From NCBI RefSeq assembly GCF_018070025.1, contig NZ_JAGPYQ010000002.1, positions 1 through 64,000 on the forward strand: a stretch of 64,000 nucleotides of DNA, written 5' to 3'. Both the position numbers and the translations under genes were made by a program. This DNA is from Streptomyces liliiviolaceus. GTDB taxonomy: Bacteria; Actinomycetota; Actinomycetes; Streptomycetales; Streptomycetaceae. Under the pieces are notes generated by a model. The model did no database searches. It was not told where the DNA came from and worked only from the letters and a program-made list of their open reading frames with translations. This document shows positions 7,943 to 16,284 of this stretch, piece after piece. Position 1 is the first letter of the stretch, and each line of letters starts with the position of its first letter.

Positions 7943-8521
7943 ATGATGAGTGACGGCCTACGGGAACGCAGCAAGGCACGACGCCGGGAGGCGATCGTCC
8001 GCGCGGCCTACGAGCTGTTCGCCGACCGCGGGTTCGAGGCGACGACGATCGCCGACATCGCGGCGGCCGCCGAGGTCTCACCTCGTACAGTGACCCTGTA
8101 TTTCCCTTCGAAACTGGAACTGGCGATGTCGGAGTTCGACTCCGTCACCGACCAGGTCAGGGCCGCCGTGCACGACCGGGAGCCCGGCCTCACGATCCTG
8201 GACGCGCTGGAGCGCTGGCTGCGCGAGGAGCTCGCCGAGCCCAAGGGCATGGCGGATCTCACCGACCGCGTGCTGGAGCTGAACCCGCAGCTGCGCGCGG
8301 TGGCCGAGGCGCGGCTGACGGAGGTCATCAAGTTCGGCGCGAAGATCCTCGCCGAGGAACAGGGCAGTTCCCCCGACGACTTCGGACCGCGCATGGCGTC
8401 GGCCGCCGCCGCCGCGGTGATCAGCGAAGTGTGCTACCGGCCCCAGGAGGCCGACATCGACACGGCGATGGCCTTCCTGCGCGCCGGACTCGCGACCCTG
8501 CCGCCCGGCCCGGCCTCCTGA
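7943..8521 (+). CDS. TetR-family repressor
   Basis: TetR regulator of 192 aa. The N-terminal helix-turn-helix at about 10-60 is clear (AYELFADRGFEATTIADIAA, then AAEVSPRTVTLYFPSKLEL). The C-terminal ligand and dimer domain is not informative about its effector. A second ATG three bases downstream (MMSDG) could also start it. It is divergent from the MMPL exporter and probably represses both genes through the palindrome at 7899-7916. It is convergent with the MEDS-HATPase gene. Confidence 0.92.
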   Translation: MMSDGLRERSKARRREAIVRAAYELFADRGFEATTIADIAAAAEVSPRTVTLYFPSKLELAMSEFDSVTDQVRAAVHDREPGLTILDALERWLREELAEPKGMADLTDRVLELNPQLRAVAEARLTEVIKFGAKILAEEQGSSPDDFGPRMASAAAAAVISEVCYRPQEADIDTAMAFLRAGLATLPPGPAS

Positions 8522-8535
8522 AGGACGTGCCCCGC

Positions 8536-8556
8536 GACCGCCGCCGCGAGGCGGTC
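8536..8556. terminator. Hairpin between convergent genes
   Basis: 7-bp perfect stem GACCGCC/GGCGGTC with a 7-nt loop between the TetR stop and the convergent MEDS-HATPase gene, reaching into that gene's stop codon. Confidence 0.5.
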
Positions 8557-9523
8557 ACACGGTCGCCGCTCTCTTGAAGTACAGGCGCACGATCGAGCCC
8601 CTCGGATCGAAGGTCTCCGTCAGCAGATCGCTCAACTGACGCACCACCCACATCCCATGACCCCGCTCGGCCCGGCGGTCCGGCGGCAGATGCCCCGGGA
8701 AGGGCGGCGCCGGGATCTGCCTCGCCGTACCGATGTCGGTGACCTCGCAGATCACGTACTCGACGTCGTTGCGCAGGCGCAGAACTCCTCGGCCGCCCCC
8801 GTGGCGCACGGAGTTGACCATCACCTCGTGCACCGCGGCGACCATGTCGTGCGTCCGCTGCTCGGGTACTCCGAGGTCACGGGCGTAGCTGCGCAGGGCG
8901 TCCCGTGCGTGCGCCGACCGGTCGCGGCCGAAGGGGATGTCGTCATGGCCGGCGGGCAGTGCGGCGGGCGCCGCCACGTCGCACTCGGCACAGAAGTCGG
9001 CCGGATCCGCATAGCGGCCACTGACCGTCGACTCCCCTGCCCCCAAGGCGAGTTCGGGATGGGTACGGGTCGCCGAACGGACCACCACGGCCGGCAGGAC
9101 CCTGGTGTCGTACGGGCAGAGTATCCAGTGACCGGTGCCCGCGAAGGCCACGTTGAGCAGGGATTCGTACCGCATCCACTCACGTGTCTCGAACTCCGTG
9201 CGGCCCGGCCAGACGGGCTCGCCGATGATCCGGACCCGCGAGGGGCGGCCCACCCCGCCCGTGCCGTGCTCCGCGCAGTAGGCGTGATAGCGGCCCAGCG
9301 TGCGGGACGGGCAGCCGTACCAGTCGTCGGCGCGGACGAACTCCACCGCGCACGAGCGCGCGCCGAGCGCCCGGCCCAGGAGACCGATGTTCCGGGGCGC
9401 GAGGACCGCGAGGACGGTGTCGTCGGCGTGCAGACCGTCGAGGGCGAAGGTGGCCGCGCCGTCGAGGAAGTCCGCGTCCGATCCGTAGCACAGCGCCTGG
9501 TGGACGAACGCCTGACGTGTCAT
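8555..9523 (-). CDS. MEDS-domain protein with RsbW-like HATPase (anti-sigma factor type)
   Basis: 322 aa. The N-terminal MEDS domain (about 5-165; the DcmR sensory domain, seen here as [18 protein letters not shown] and [13 protein letters not shown]) is followed by a serine-kinase-type HATPase at about 200-315 with N-box [13 protein letters not shown] and a G-box [12 protein letters not shown]. Such fusions are common in Streptomyces and are thought to act like RsbW: they bind sigma factors and phosphorylate STAS antagonists. The ATG overlaps the stop of the MEDS-STAS gene by 4 bp (ATGA), so the pair is translationally coupled. A longer open frame upstream is only read-through. The target sigma factor is not in the window. 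Confidence 0.88.
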   Translation of the reverse strand: MTRQAFVHQALCYGSDADFLDGAATFALDGLHADDTVLAVLAPRNIGLLGRALGARSCAVEFVRADDWYGCPSRTLGRYHAYCAEHGTGGVGRPSRVRIIGEPVWPGRTEFETREWMRYESLLNVAFAGTGHWILCPYDTRVLPAVVVRSATRTHPELALGAGESTVSGRYADPADFCAECDVAAPAALPAGHDDIPFGRDRSAHARDALRSYARDLGVPEQRTHDMVAAVHEVMVNSVRHGGGRGVLRLRNDVEYVICEVTDIGTARQIPAPPFPGHLPPDRRAERGHGMWVVRQLSDLLTETFDPRGSIVRLYFKRAATV

Positions 9524-10425
9524 GGCATCGCTGCCTCCTTCACGTCGCCCTTGTCGAGGCGCAGACCGGGGATCCTGTCCCAGCCGGTGACACGCATGAG
9601 CCGCTGGATGTGCGGGGCGACACCGCGCAGGACCAGGGTGCCGCCGGAGGTGTGCAGGGACAGGGCCGAGAAGACCAGCAGGCGCAGCGCGCCCACGTCG
9701 ATGAACGCCAGCTCCCGCAGGTCGAGCCGGATGCTCGTGCCGTCGGCCGAACGGGCCCGGGCGCGGATCGTCTCGGCCTGCAGCGCGCGGGCCAGGGCCG
9801 TCACGTTCGTGTCGTCCACCTCGCCGGCGAGCGCCAGGCCCGGCGGGGCGAAGGTGCGGGTGATGGAGAGCAGTTCGTCGCGCCACACCAGGTCGGCGGC
9901 GACCCGCCCGTGGTGCAGCCCGTCGAGCGGCGCCAGTTCGACGTCGTCGAAGACCCTGCGGTCGTACTGGCAGATCCCGAGGACCGGCAGGGAGGCGAAG
10001 ACGGGTTCCAGGAGGAGTTCGCTGTCGTGCAGCGTCTTGAGCCCCTTGCCCGCCTGGCCGCGCATGATCTCCATGCTGACGCGCAGGCCGAGATAGCCGT
10101 CCCCGACCGCACGCCGCGTCTCACGGCGGATCACCTCGTCGAGGTCCCACAGCCCCTCGGGCGTCCCGAGGTGCGGGTCCACCGTCAGGCGGCCCGCGGC
10201 GAGTTCGTCGTCGACGGCGCAGCCACGGGACTCCAGGAAGGTGAGCGCGAGTTCGGCCGGCAGATCGGCCGGGCCCAGCACCAGCCCCCGGTGCCCGCTG
10301 GCGAGCCCGTCGAGGAGGAACGCGGCGACCACGGTCTCGCGCTCCTCGTCCGCGTCGTAACCGAGCAGCAGATGGTCCCCCGCACGCATCTCTCCGACCG
10401 CTCTGAGCGCGGGCACAACTTCCAT
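9520..10425 (-). CDS. MEDS-domain protein with STAS anti-sigma-factor antagonist domain
   Basis: 301 aa. A MEDS domain fills about 10-170 ([20 protein letters not shown], then [16 protein letters not shown]), and a STAS domain fills about 190-295. The STAS part contains [20 protein letters not shown], where an RsbV protein has its phosphorylatable Ser; here the stretch reads FIDVGALR, so the usual Ser is Gly or Val and the domain may not be regulated by phosphorylation. The ATG at 10425 has GGGAGGTG 7 bases upstream. It is coupled to the downstream MEDS-HATPase gene. The same sensory domain on both partners suggests that they read the same signal or form hetero-oligomers; this is inference. 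Confidence 0.88.
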   Translation of the reverse strand: MEVVPALRAVGEMRAGDHLLLGYDADEERETVVAAFLLDGLASGHRGLVLGPADLPAELALTFLESRGCAVDDELAAGRLTVDPHLGTPEGLWDLDEVIRRETRRAVGDGYLGLRVSMEIMRGQAGKGLKTLHDSELLLEPVFASLPVLGICQYDRRVFDDVELAPLDGLHHGRVAADLVWRDELLSITRTFAPPGLALAGEVDDTNVTALARALQAETIRARARSADGTSIRLDLRELAFIDVGALRLLVFSALSLHTSGGTLVLRGVAPHIQRLMRVTGWDRIPGLRLDKGDVKEAAMP

Positions 10426-10593
10426 TTCCCGCACCTCCCAGATCTCCCGCTCGGTGTGCCGGAACGCCTCCACGCTACGCCCGTCGACACCTGTGCGAGA
10501 GGATGAGTACCTGATTTCCGTCACCCCGCCAGGACTCGGACACGGGCGTCGCGGAGCGTTAGGGTGACCGCCATCGGCCGGTGAGGAGGAGCG

Positions 10594-12666
10594 ATGGGCG
10601 CCTCGGTACGCAGCGGCAGGAGCGGCAATCTTCCCGCCGAGCCCAATACGTTCGTCGGCCGCACGTCCGAACTCGCCCGGATCGGTTCCCTGTTGGGGTC
10701 CACGCGTCTGTTGACCCTCACCGGCCCCGGAGGCGTCGGCAAGTCCCGGCTGGCGCTGCGGGCCGCACACACCGCACAGGACGCGTTCTCCGGCGGAGTA
10801 TGGCTGGTGGAACTCTCCGACCTGCAGAACGCGGACCTCCTCACGAACGCGGTGGCGGAGGCGACACGGCTGACGGAACAGACGCTCCGCCCGCTCCTGG
10901 TGGCGGTCTGCGAGCACCTCGACGACGGGCCGCTGCTGCTCGTCCTGGACACCTGCGAGCACGTACTCGCCGAGTGCGGCCGTGTCGTCCAGGAACTCCT
11001 CGCGCGCGTACCGGAGTTACGGATCCTGACCACCAGCCGTCAGCCGCTGGGCGTGCCCGGTGAGCATCTGCTGTCGCTGGCACCGCTGCCGCTCGGCGAG
11101 CACGCCGACGCGGTGGCGCTGTTCACGGCCCGCGCCGCCGCCGCGGTGCCGTCGTTCACGCTGACCGACACCAACCGGGCCGACGTCGCGGCGGTCTGCG
11201 CCCGGCTCGACGGGATCCCGCTCGCCCTGGAACTGGCGGCGGTACGCCTGCGCGGTTTCCCTCTCGACCGTCTGCTGCAGGGCCTCGACTCCCGCTTCGA
11301 CCTGCTCGTCTCGCCAGCCCGGCCCCGGCTCGCCCGGCATCAGACACTGCGCACGGCGATCGGCTGGAGCCATGAGCTGTGCACCCCGCTGGAGCGGCTG
11401 CTGTGGGCCCGGCTGTCCGTGTTCGCGGGCGGCTGGGACGTGGAGGCCGCCGAATTCGTGTGCCACGGCGGCCCGTTGGATGCGGAGGAGATCCTCGCCC
11501 TGCTCGCGTCGCTCACCGAGAAGTCGATCGTCACCCGGGAGACCGACAGCGTGGCCGGGCGCTACCGCATGCTCGACACCATTCGCACCTTCGGCGCCGA
11601 CTGGCTGGAAGGCCTCGGCGAACAGGACGCCGTACGCGCCCGTCATCTCGACTACTTCCGCTGGATCGCCCGGCAGGGGGAGGCCGAGTGGCTGGGCCCC
11701 GGCCAGCGCATGTGGGCCGAACGGCTGAGTGTGGAGCACGCCAATCTGCGGGTCGCGCTGGAGGAGAGCCTGGCGGCGCCGGAGCCCGAGCCGGCGCTCG
11801 AACTCACCGGCACACTCTGGTACTTCTGGTTCGCGTGCGGCTTCGCCGACGAGGGGCGCGGCTATCTGGAGCGGGCGCTGCGCCGGGCACCCGAGGGCGT
11901 CCCCGGGCACACCCTGGCGACCTGGACCCACCGGCTGGTCACGGTCGTACCGGACGACGTGGACGCGGCCGAATCCGTGAGCGCGGCGTATGTCTGGCTG
12001 GCCCAGGAACGTCAACTACCCATCTCCGCACTGCCGTTGACGGGGGCGAGCCTCGCGGTGCGCGGCGAGTCGGCGCGGTCTGCCCTGCTCTACGGCAGCA
12101 ACACCCAGGGGCCGGGGGCCGGGGGCGGCGCGGAGTTCTTCCAACTGCTGACGCTGGCGGTGCAGGCGTATCTGCTCGCCGGGCAGGGCGCGTTCGAGCG
12201 GTGCGCGGTGGTCGCGGAGCGGCTGCGTCTCGACTGCGCGAAGCGGGGGGAGCTGTGGATGCGGGCCTGGGGCGACTTCTTCGTCGCCCTCGCCGGTATC
12301 GGGCTCGGGCGGCCGGAGGCGGCGCTGCGTTCCGCGCGCGAGGCGCTGGCCGCCAAGTGGCGCGTCCACGACCGATTGGGCGCGGCGGCCGTCGCCGACC
12401 TCCTCATCGCGGCGGAGGCCGCCGCCGGCGAGCCCGAGCGCGCGGCCCGTCTTCTGGGCGTGGGCACCCGGCTCTGGTACACGGCCGGACTCCCCCAGCT
12501 CGCCGACATCGAGGCGACCGTCTTCCGCCGGGAGTACGCCCGCGAGCTCCGGGCCGCCCTCGGCGACACCGGTTTCGCCGATGCCGTGCGCGAGGGCCGC
12601 GGGCTGGACCCGGAGGCGGCGATACGGCTCGCGCTGAACGGCGTGGCGGACGAAGTGGATCTCTGA
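10594..12666 (+). CDS. AfsR/LuxR-like NB-ARC ATPase lacking a DNA-binding domain
   Basis: 690 aa. A P-loop NTPase of the AP/STAND class starts near the N-terminus: Walker [10 protein letters not shown] at 43-51, Walker [12 protein letters not shown], the sensor [11 protein letters not shown], and [10 protein letters not shown]. It is followed by a winged-helix segment and a TPR-like helical C-terminal half. Similar Streptomyces proteins carry an N-terminal SARP/BTAD or a C-terminal LuxR helix-turn-helix. Here the protein begins almost at the ATPase and stops at the point where LuxR domains usually follow. The stop codon lies inside a 4 x 21-bp tandem repeat, suggesting that the HTH was lost by rearrangement. 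It is divergent from the MEDS pair. The function is unknown; it may act as a regulatory ATPase through protein contacts. Confidence 0.85.
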   Translation: MGASVRSGRSGNLPAEPNTFVGRTSELARIGSLLGSTRLLTLTGPGGVGKSRLALRAAHTAQDAFSGGVWLVELSDLQNADLLTNAVAEATRLTEQTLRPLLVAVCEHLDDGPLLLVLDTCEHVLAECGRVVQELLARVPELRILTTSRQPLGVPGEHLLSLAPLPLGEHADAVALFTARAAAAVPSFTLTDTNRADVAAVCARLDGIPLALELAAVRLRGFPLDRLLQGLDSRFDLLVSPARPRLARHQTLRTAIGWSHELCTPLERLLWARLSVFAGGWDVEAAEFVCHGGPLDAEEILALLASLTEKSIVTRETDSVAGRYRMLDTIRTFGADWLEGLGEQDAVRARHLDYFRWIARQGEAEWLGPGQRMWAERLSVEHANLRVALEESLAAPEPEPALELTGTLWYFWFACGFADEGRGYLERALRRAPEGVPGHTLATWTHRLVTVVPDDVDAAESVSAAYVWLAQERQLPISALPLTGASLAVRGESARSALLYGSNTQGPGAGGGAEFFQLLTLAVQAYLLAGQGAFERCAVVAERLRLDCAKRGELWMRAWGDFFVALAGIGLGRPEAALRSAREALAAKWRVHDRLGAAAVADLLIAAEAAAGEPERAARLLGVGTRLWYTAGLPQLADIEATVFRREYARELRAALGDTGFADAVREGRGLDPEAAIRLALNGVADEVDL

Positions 12667-12739
12667 CGCCCGTTGGCGGATCTCTCACGTCCGGAAACGG
12701 ATCTCTGACGTCCGGAAGCGGATCTCCGACGTCCGACCG
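12656..12739. repeat. 4 x 21-bp tandem repeat over the end of the ATPase gene
   Basis: Units 12656-12676, 12677-12697, 12698-12718 and 12719-12739 share CGGATCTCTGACGTCCGG with few changes. Unit 1 contains the last two sense codons and the stop codon of the AfsR-like gene. The unit is seven codons long; the +1 frame would read a Gly-Ser-Leu-Thr-Ser repeat. Confidence 0.9.
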
Positions 12740-12769
12740 TCCGGTAGGCCGCCGCGGTCGAGCGACGGA

Positions 12770-12797
12770 TTGCGGAAACGGCGCACGGGCCTAGTGT
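12770..12797 (+). promoter_or_regulatory. Candidate promoter of the chloroperoxidase-type hydrolase
   Basis: TTGCGG (12770-12775) and TAGTGT (12792-12797) are separated by 16 bp and lie 96 bp before the hydrolase ATG. They fit the housekeeping sigma-factor pattern of Streptomyces; not proven. Confidence 0.4.
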
Positions 12798-12892
12798 CGA
12801 CAGCATGTCCACCGGTGGGCACCACGGACCGGGCGGACGTCGGGCCGCTCCCTCAGCCGAACACGCGACGACACGAAACGAGAGGCACCCCC

Positions 12893-13714
12893 ATGGCGAC
12901 CTTCACCACCAGCGACGGCACCGGGATCTTCTACAAGGACTGGGGCACCGGACAGCCGGTCGTCTTCAGCCACGGCTGGCCGCTCAACGCCGACGCCTGG
13001 GACGGTCAGGCCCGCCTGGTGGCCGACAACGGCTTCCGCGCGGTCGCCCACGACCGCCGGGGCCACGGCCGCTCCGATCAGCCGTGGCAGGGCAACCACA
13101 TGGACCGGTACGCGGACGACCTGGCCGAACTCATCGAGGGGCTCAACCTCGACAACGTGATCCTCGTCGGTCACTCGACCGGCGGCGGCGAGGTGACCCG
13201 TTACATCGGCCGCCACGGCACCCGGCGGGTCGCCAAGGTGGTCCTGCTGGGCGCCGTACCGCCGCTGATGCTGAAGACCGCGGACAACCCCGAGGGCACC
13301 CCTCGTGAGGTGTTCGACGGCATCCGCGCCGGCGTCGAGGCGGACCGCTCGCAGTTCTACTGGGACCTCAGCGAGTCGTTCTACGGCTTCAACCGGCCCG
13401 GTGCCACGGTGTCGGAAGGTCTGCGCCGCTCCTTCTGGCTGTGGAGCATGCAGGTCGGCCTGAAGGCCGCGTACGACTGCGTCGAGCAGTTCTCCGAGCA
13501 GGACTTCACCGAGGATCTGCGCGGCATCGACGTCCCCACGCTGGTCGCGCACGGCGAGGACGACCAGATCGTGGCCATCGGGGCCGCCGCCCTCAAGACG
13601 GCCCAGATCGTCAAGGACGCCACGCTCAAGACGTACCCGGGCGCCCCGCACGGCCTGGTCGGCGAGTTCGAGAAGGCCTTCGACGCCGACCTGCTGGCGT
13701 TCATCAAGAGCTGA
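12893..13714 (+). CDS. Alpha/beta hydrolase, non-haem chloroperoxidase/arylesterase type
   Basis: 273 aa, the exact family length. The serine hydrolase triad is visible: Ser95 in [10 protein letters not shown], Asp223 or Asp224 in HGEDDQIV, and His253 in [22 protein letters not shown] and [15 protein letters not shown] are diagnostic of cofactor-free chloroperoxidases, which in vivo are probably esterases with promiscuous perhydrolase activity. The ATG at 12893 is preceded by GAGAGG, so the longer upstream frame is not used. No signal peptide. It is monocistronic: a tandem repeat and promoter lie upstream, and a strong hairpin lies downstream before convergent corA. Confidence 0.93.
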   Translation: MATFTTSDGTGIFYKDWGTGQPVVFSHGWPLNADAWDGQARLVADNGFRAVAHDRRGHGRSDQPWQGNHMDRYADDLAELIEGLNLDNVILVGHSTGGGEVTRYIGRHGTRRVAKVVLLGAVPPLMLKTADNPEGTPREVFDGIRAGVEADRSQFYWDLSESFYGFNRPGATVSEGLRRSFWLWSMQVGLKAAYDCVEQFSEQDFTEDLRGIDVPTLVAHGEDDQIVAIGAAALKTAQIVKDATLKTYPGAPHGLVGEFEKAFDADLLAFIKS

Positions 13715-13728
13715 CTCCGACGCACGGG

Positions 13729-13782
13729 CCGACATCCACGTACCAGCCGACCTCGACGTACGAGCCGACTTCGACGTACGCA
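13729..13782. repeat. 3 x 18-bp tandem repeat
   Basis: Three 18-bp units (CCGACNTCNACGTACNAG) lie between the hydrolase stop codon and the terminator hairpin. Read as protein one frame gives PTSTYx repeats, but no start codon or ribosome site supports translation. Confidence 0.85.
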
Positions 13783-13814
13783 CCGGGCCCGCGCCTCCGC
13801 CCCTGCGGGCCCGG
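13783..13814. terminator. Bidirectional hairpin terminator
   Basis: Perfect 10-bp stem CCGGGCCCGC/GCGGGCCCGG with a 12-nt loop between the convergent hydrolase and corA, ending 2 bp before the corA stop codon. Confidence 0.75.
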
Positions 13815-13816
13815 GC

Positions 13817-14899
13817 TCAGAGCCAGCCGTTGCGCCGGAACCCCCGGTGGATGCCGAGGCAGAGGCCGGCGATGACACAGAGGGCCAGCGGATAGCCGTA
13901 CCTCCAATGCAGTTCCGGCATGTGGTCGAAGTTCATGCCGTAGAGGCCGCAGATCATGGTCGGGACGGCGACGATGGCGGCCCAGGCGGTGATCTTGCGC
14001 ATGTCCTCGTTCTGGGCGACCGTCACCTGGGCCACATGGGCCTGGAGGATCGAGTCGAGCAGCCCGTCGAAGGCGTTGATCTGCTCGGTGGCGCGGGCCA
14101 GGTGGTCGGCCACGTCACGGAAGTAGGGCTGGATCTCCGGGGAGAGGGCGACCGGCGGCTCGTGGGCGAGGATCTGCAGGGGCCGGTGCAGCGGGATCAC
14201 GGCGCGCTTGAGTTCCAGCAGCTCGCGCTTGAGCTGGTAGATCTGGCCTGCGTCGCCGCGGGCGGTGCGCTCGGCGAAGACCGCGGTCTCGACGGCCTCT
14301 ATGTCGTTCTGCACGGCGTCCGTGACGTCGAGGTAGTCGTCGACCACCTGGTCCGCGATGGCGTGCAGGACCGCCGAGGGCCCTTTACGGAGCTGGTCGG
14401 GCAGGCGTTCCAGGGCTTCGCGGAGCGGCCCCAGGGAGCCGTGGCTGCCGTGCCGGATGGTGATCACGAAGTCCGGGCCGACGAAGACCATCACCTCGCC
14501 GGTGTCCACGACCTCGCTGGTCGCGGTGAGCTGCTCGTGCTCGACGTACCGGACGGTCTTGAAGACGGCGAACAGCGTGTCGTCGTAGCGCTCGACCTTC
14601 GGCCGCTGGTGCGCGTGGATCGCGTCCTCGACGGCCAGCGGATGCAGGCCGAACAGCTTGGCGAGGCCGGCGAACTCCTCCTCGGTGGGCTCGTGGAGAC
14701 CGATCCAGACGAAACCGTCCCGGCTCTCGCGGGTCCGGCGGACCGCCTCGCCCGGCGCCCAGTCGCCGGGCTGCCGTCCGCCCCCGCGGTAGACCACGCA
14801 GTTCTCCACCGCGCTGCCGAGGGGGGAACGGGCGGGATGGCTGAGGTCCACCGTGCGGCGATAGGCGCGGCGGACCACCCTGCTGAGGTTGCGGATCAT
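13817..14899 (-). CDS. corA: CorA-type Mg2+/Co2+ channel
   Basis: 360 aa from the ATG at 14899, which has AAGGAG 12 bases upstream. It has a large cytoplasmic N-terminal domain (DGFVWIGLHEPTEEEF, then HPLAVEDAIHAHQRPKVERY) and a long stalk helix. Two C-terminal membrane helices carry the selectivity signature Gly-Met-Asn at 321-323 (LYGMNFDHMPELHW), and the tail is basic (RRNGWL). CorA pentamers admit Mg2+ into the cytoplasm. The longer open frame upstream would add 85 residues including an 8-residue repeat, but it has no homology or ribosome site. Convergent with the hydrolase gene. Confidence 0.94.
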   Translation of the reverse strand: MIRNLSRVVRRAYRRTVDLSHPARSPLGSAVENCVVYRGGGRQPGDWAPGEAVRRTRESRDGFVWIGLHEPTEEEFAGLAKLFGLHPLAVEDAIHAHQRPKVERYDDTLFAVFKTVRYVEHEQLTATSEVVDTGEVMVFVGPDFVITIRHGSHGSLGPLREALERLPDQLRKGPSAVLHAIADQVVDDYLDVTDAVQNDIEAVETAVFAERTARGDAGQIYQLKRELLELKRAVIPLHRPLQILAHEPPVALSPEIQPYFRDVADHLARATEQINAFDGLLDSILQAHVAQVTVAQNEDMRKITAWAAIVAVPTMICGLYGMNFDHMPELHWRYGYPLALCVIAGLCLGIHRGFRRNGWL

Positions 14900-14935
14900 G
14901 GGCACTGACTGGGCTCCTTCGGTGACCGGGTCAGT

Positions 14936-15007
14936 GTGCCACCGGTCCACGACCTCCTCGTGCCACCGGTCCGCGACCGCTCCGTGCCACCGGTCCACGA
15001 CCGCTTC
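14936..15007. repeat. 3 x 24-bp tandem repeat upstream of corA
   Basis: Three units starting GTGCCACCGGTCC (14936, 14960, 14984), each 24 bp with up to four changes, end 37 bp upstream of the corA start codon. On the minus strand they encode VVDRWHxx repeats in the corA frame, upstream of its chosen ATG. Confidence 0.85.
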
Positions 15008-15075
15008 GCCCACAGGTGCCCCGCGCGACCGGGGCGGGCGACCCCCTCGGGGCCGCCCGCTCCACGGGCCTGTCG

Positions 15076-15489
15076 CTATTCCTCTGCCTGGCCGATGTTC
15101 ACCATCCAGGGGATGCCGAACCGGTCCGTACACATCCCGAAGACGTCGCCCCACATCTGTTTCTCCAGCGGGACCATGACCGTGCCACCGGCGGACAGCT
15201 TCTCCCAGTAGCCGCGCAGCTCGCTCTCGTCGTCGCCGCTCAGGCTCACCGAGAAGTTGCCACCCGGCCTGTACTCCATGCCCGGTGGGGTGTCGGCTGC
15301 CATCAGGGTGAAGCCGCTCGGGGTCTCCAGCATGGCGTGCATGATCTGGTCTGCCTCCGGGATGCCCGGCGAACCGGCCTCCCCGAAGGTGTTCAGTGCC
15401 AGCGTGCCGCCGAAGACCTCCTTGTAGAACTCCATCGCCGGCCGGGCGTCGCCGTCGAAGCTGATGTAGGGATTGAGGCGTGAAGCCAT
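15076..15489 (-). CDS. VOC-superfamily protein, PhnB-like
   Basis: 137-aa single-domain protein of the glyoxalase/bleomycin-resistance fold in its PhnB or 3-dmu-9_3-mt form. It shows the start LNPYISFDGDARPAMEFYKE, the central IMHAMLETPSGFTLMAAD, and the end MWGDVFGMCTDRFGIPWMVN. The catalytic or ligand specificity of this group is not known in general. A purine-rich GGGAGGTTTTC precedes the ATG. It sits between corA and kdpC, all on the minus strand, without obvious link to either. Confidence 0.9.
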   Translation of the reverse strand: MASRLNPYISFDGDARPAMEFYKEVFGGTLALNTFGEAGSPGIPEADQIMHAMLETPSGFTLMAADTPPGMEYRPGGNFSVSLSGDDESELRGYWEKLSAGGTVMVPLEKQMWGDVFGMCTDRFGIPWMVNIGQAEE

Positions 15490-15620
15490 GAAAACCTCCC
15501 AGATCGGACGAATCGAGCAGTTGTCCGCAGACTAGCGCGGGCCACTGACAACGGCCTCGGACCAGGCGATCGGCCGCTCCCGACCGCCTCGGTCACCCCG
15601 AACCCCCGTCACCCCCGGCG

Positions 15621-16250
15621 TCAGCCCTTGGTCAGCTCCTTGAGCGCGGTGTTGAGTTCGAGGACGTTCACCCGGGGCTCGCCCATGAAGCCGAGGGTGC
15701 GGCCGTCGGTGTGCCGGTCCACGAGCTGCCGCACCCGGGCCACGGACAGGCCGTTCCGCTCGGCGACCCGGTGCACCTGGAGGTCGGCGTAGGCCGGGGA
15801 GATGTCCGGGTCGAGGCCCGATCCGGAGGACGTCACCGCGTCGGCGGGGACCTGGGAGGGCCTGACCTTGTAGTCGGCCGTCGAGTTGTCCTTGACGACC
15901 TCGGCCTTGGCCTCCTTCACCCATGCGATGAGTTCGGCGTTGTCGCCGGAGCGGTTGGTGGCACCCGAGAGGATCAGCTTGTACTGGGTGTTGACGGAGT
16001 TCTCGCCGAGGCCGTTCGCCGGCCGCGGCTGGAAATAGTCGAGTCCGTAGTCCTGCTGGCCGATCAGCGAGGAGCCGACGACCTTGCCGCCCGAGGTGAT
16101 CTCCGACCCGTTCGCCTTCGAGTTGAAGAGCGCCTGGGCGACGCCCGTCACGGCGAGCGGGTAGAGCACTCCGCAGACGACGGTGAGGACCAGGAGCGCC
16201 CGCAGCCCCGCGCCCAGCAGCCGGGCGGTGTTCGTGACCGAGTTGTTCAT
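15621..16250 (-). CDS. kdpC: K+-transporting ATPase KdpC subunit
   Basis: 209 aa from the ATG at 16250; a GTG 12 bases upstream is possible. One N-terminal membrane helix (LLVLTVVCGVLYPLAVTGVA) is followed by the periplasmic-side domain with family motifs GSSLIGQ, YFQPRPA, SGSGLDPDISP and GLSVARVRQLVDRHTDGRTL. KdpC stabilises the KdpFABC complex and increases ATP affinity. It is the last gene of the operon, 34 bp after kdpB. No kdpDE sensor-regulator genes follow. Confidence 0.96.
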   Translation of the reverse strand: MNNSVTNTARLLGAGLRALLVLTVVCGVLYPLAVTGVAQALFNSKANGSEITSGGKVVGSSLIGQQDYGLDYFQPRPANGLGENSVNTQYKLILSGATNRSGDNAELIAWVKEAKAEVVKDNSTADYKVRPSQVPADAVTSSGSGLDPDISPAYADLQVHRVAERNGLSVARVRQLVDRHTDGRTLGFMGEPRVNVLELNTALKELTKG

Positions 16251-16284
16251 GACGATCAGCACGCTTTCGAGGAAGGTCGGGGAG

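Noticed and set aside
9524..9886. N-terminal extension of the MEDS-HATPase frame
   Set aside because: Arg/Pro/Gly-rich out-of-frame reading of the STAS gene; the coupled ATG at 9523 starts the MEDS homology.
12656..15007. CRISPR array suspected from three nearby tandem repeats
   Set aside because: Units are directly adjacent without unique spacers, differ in length (21, 18, 24 bp) and have no cas genes nearby.
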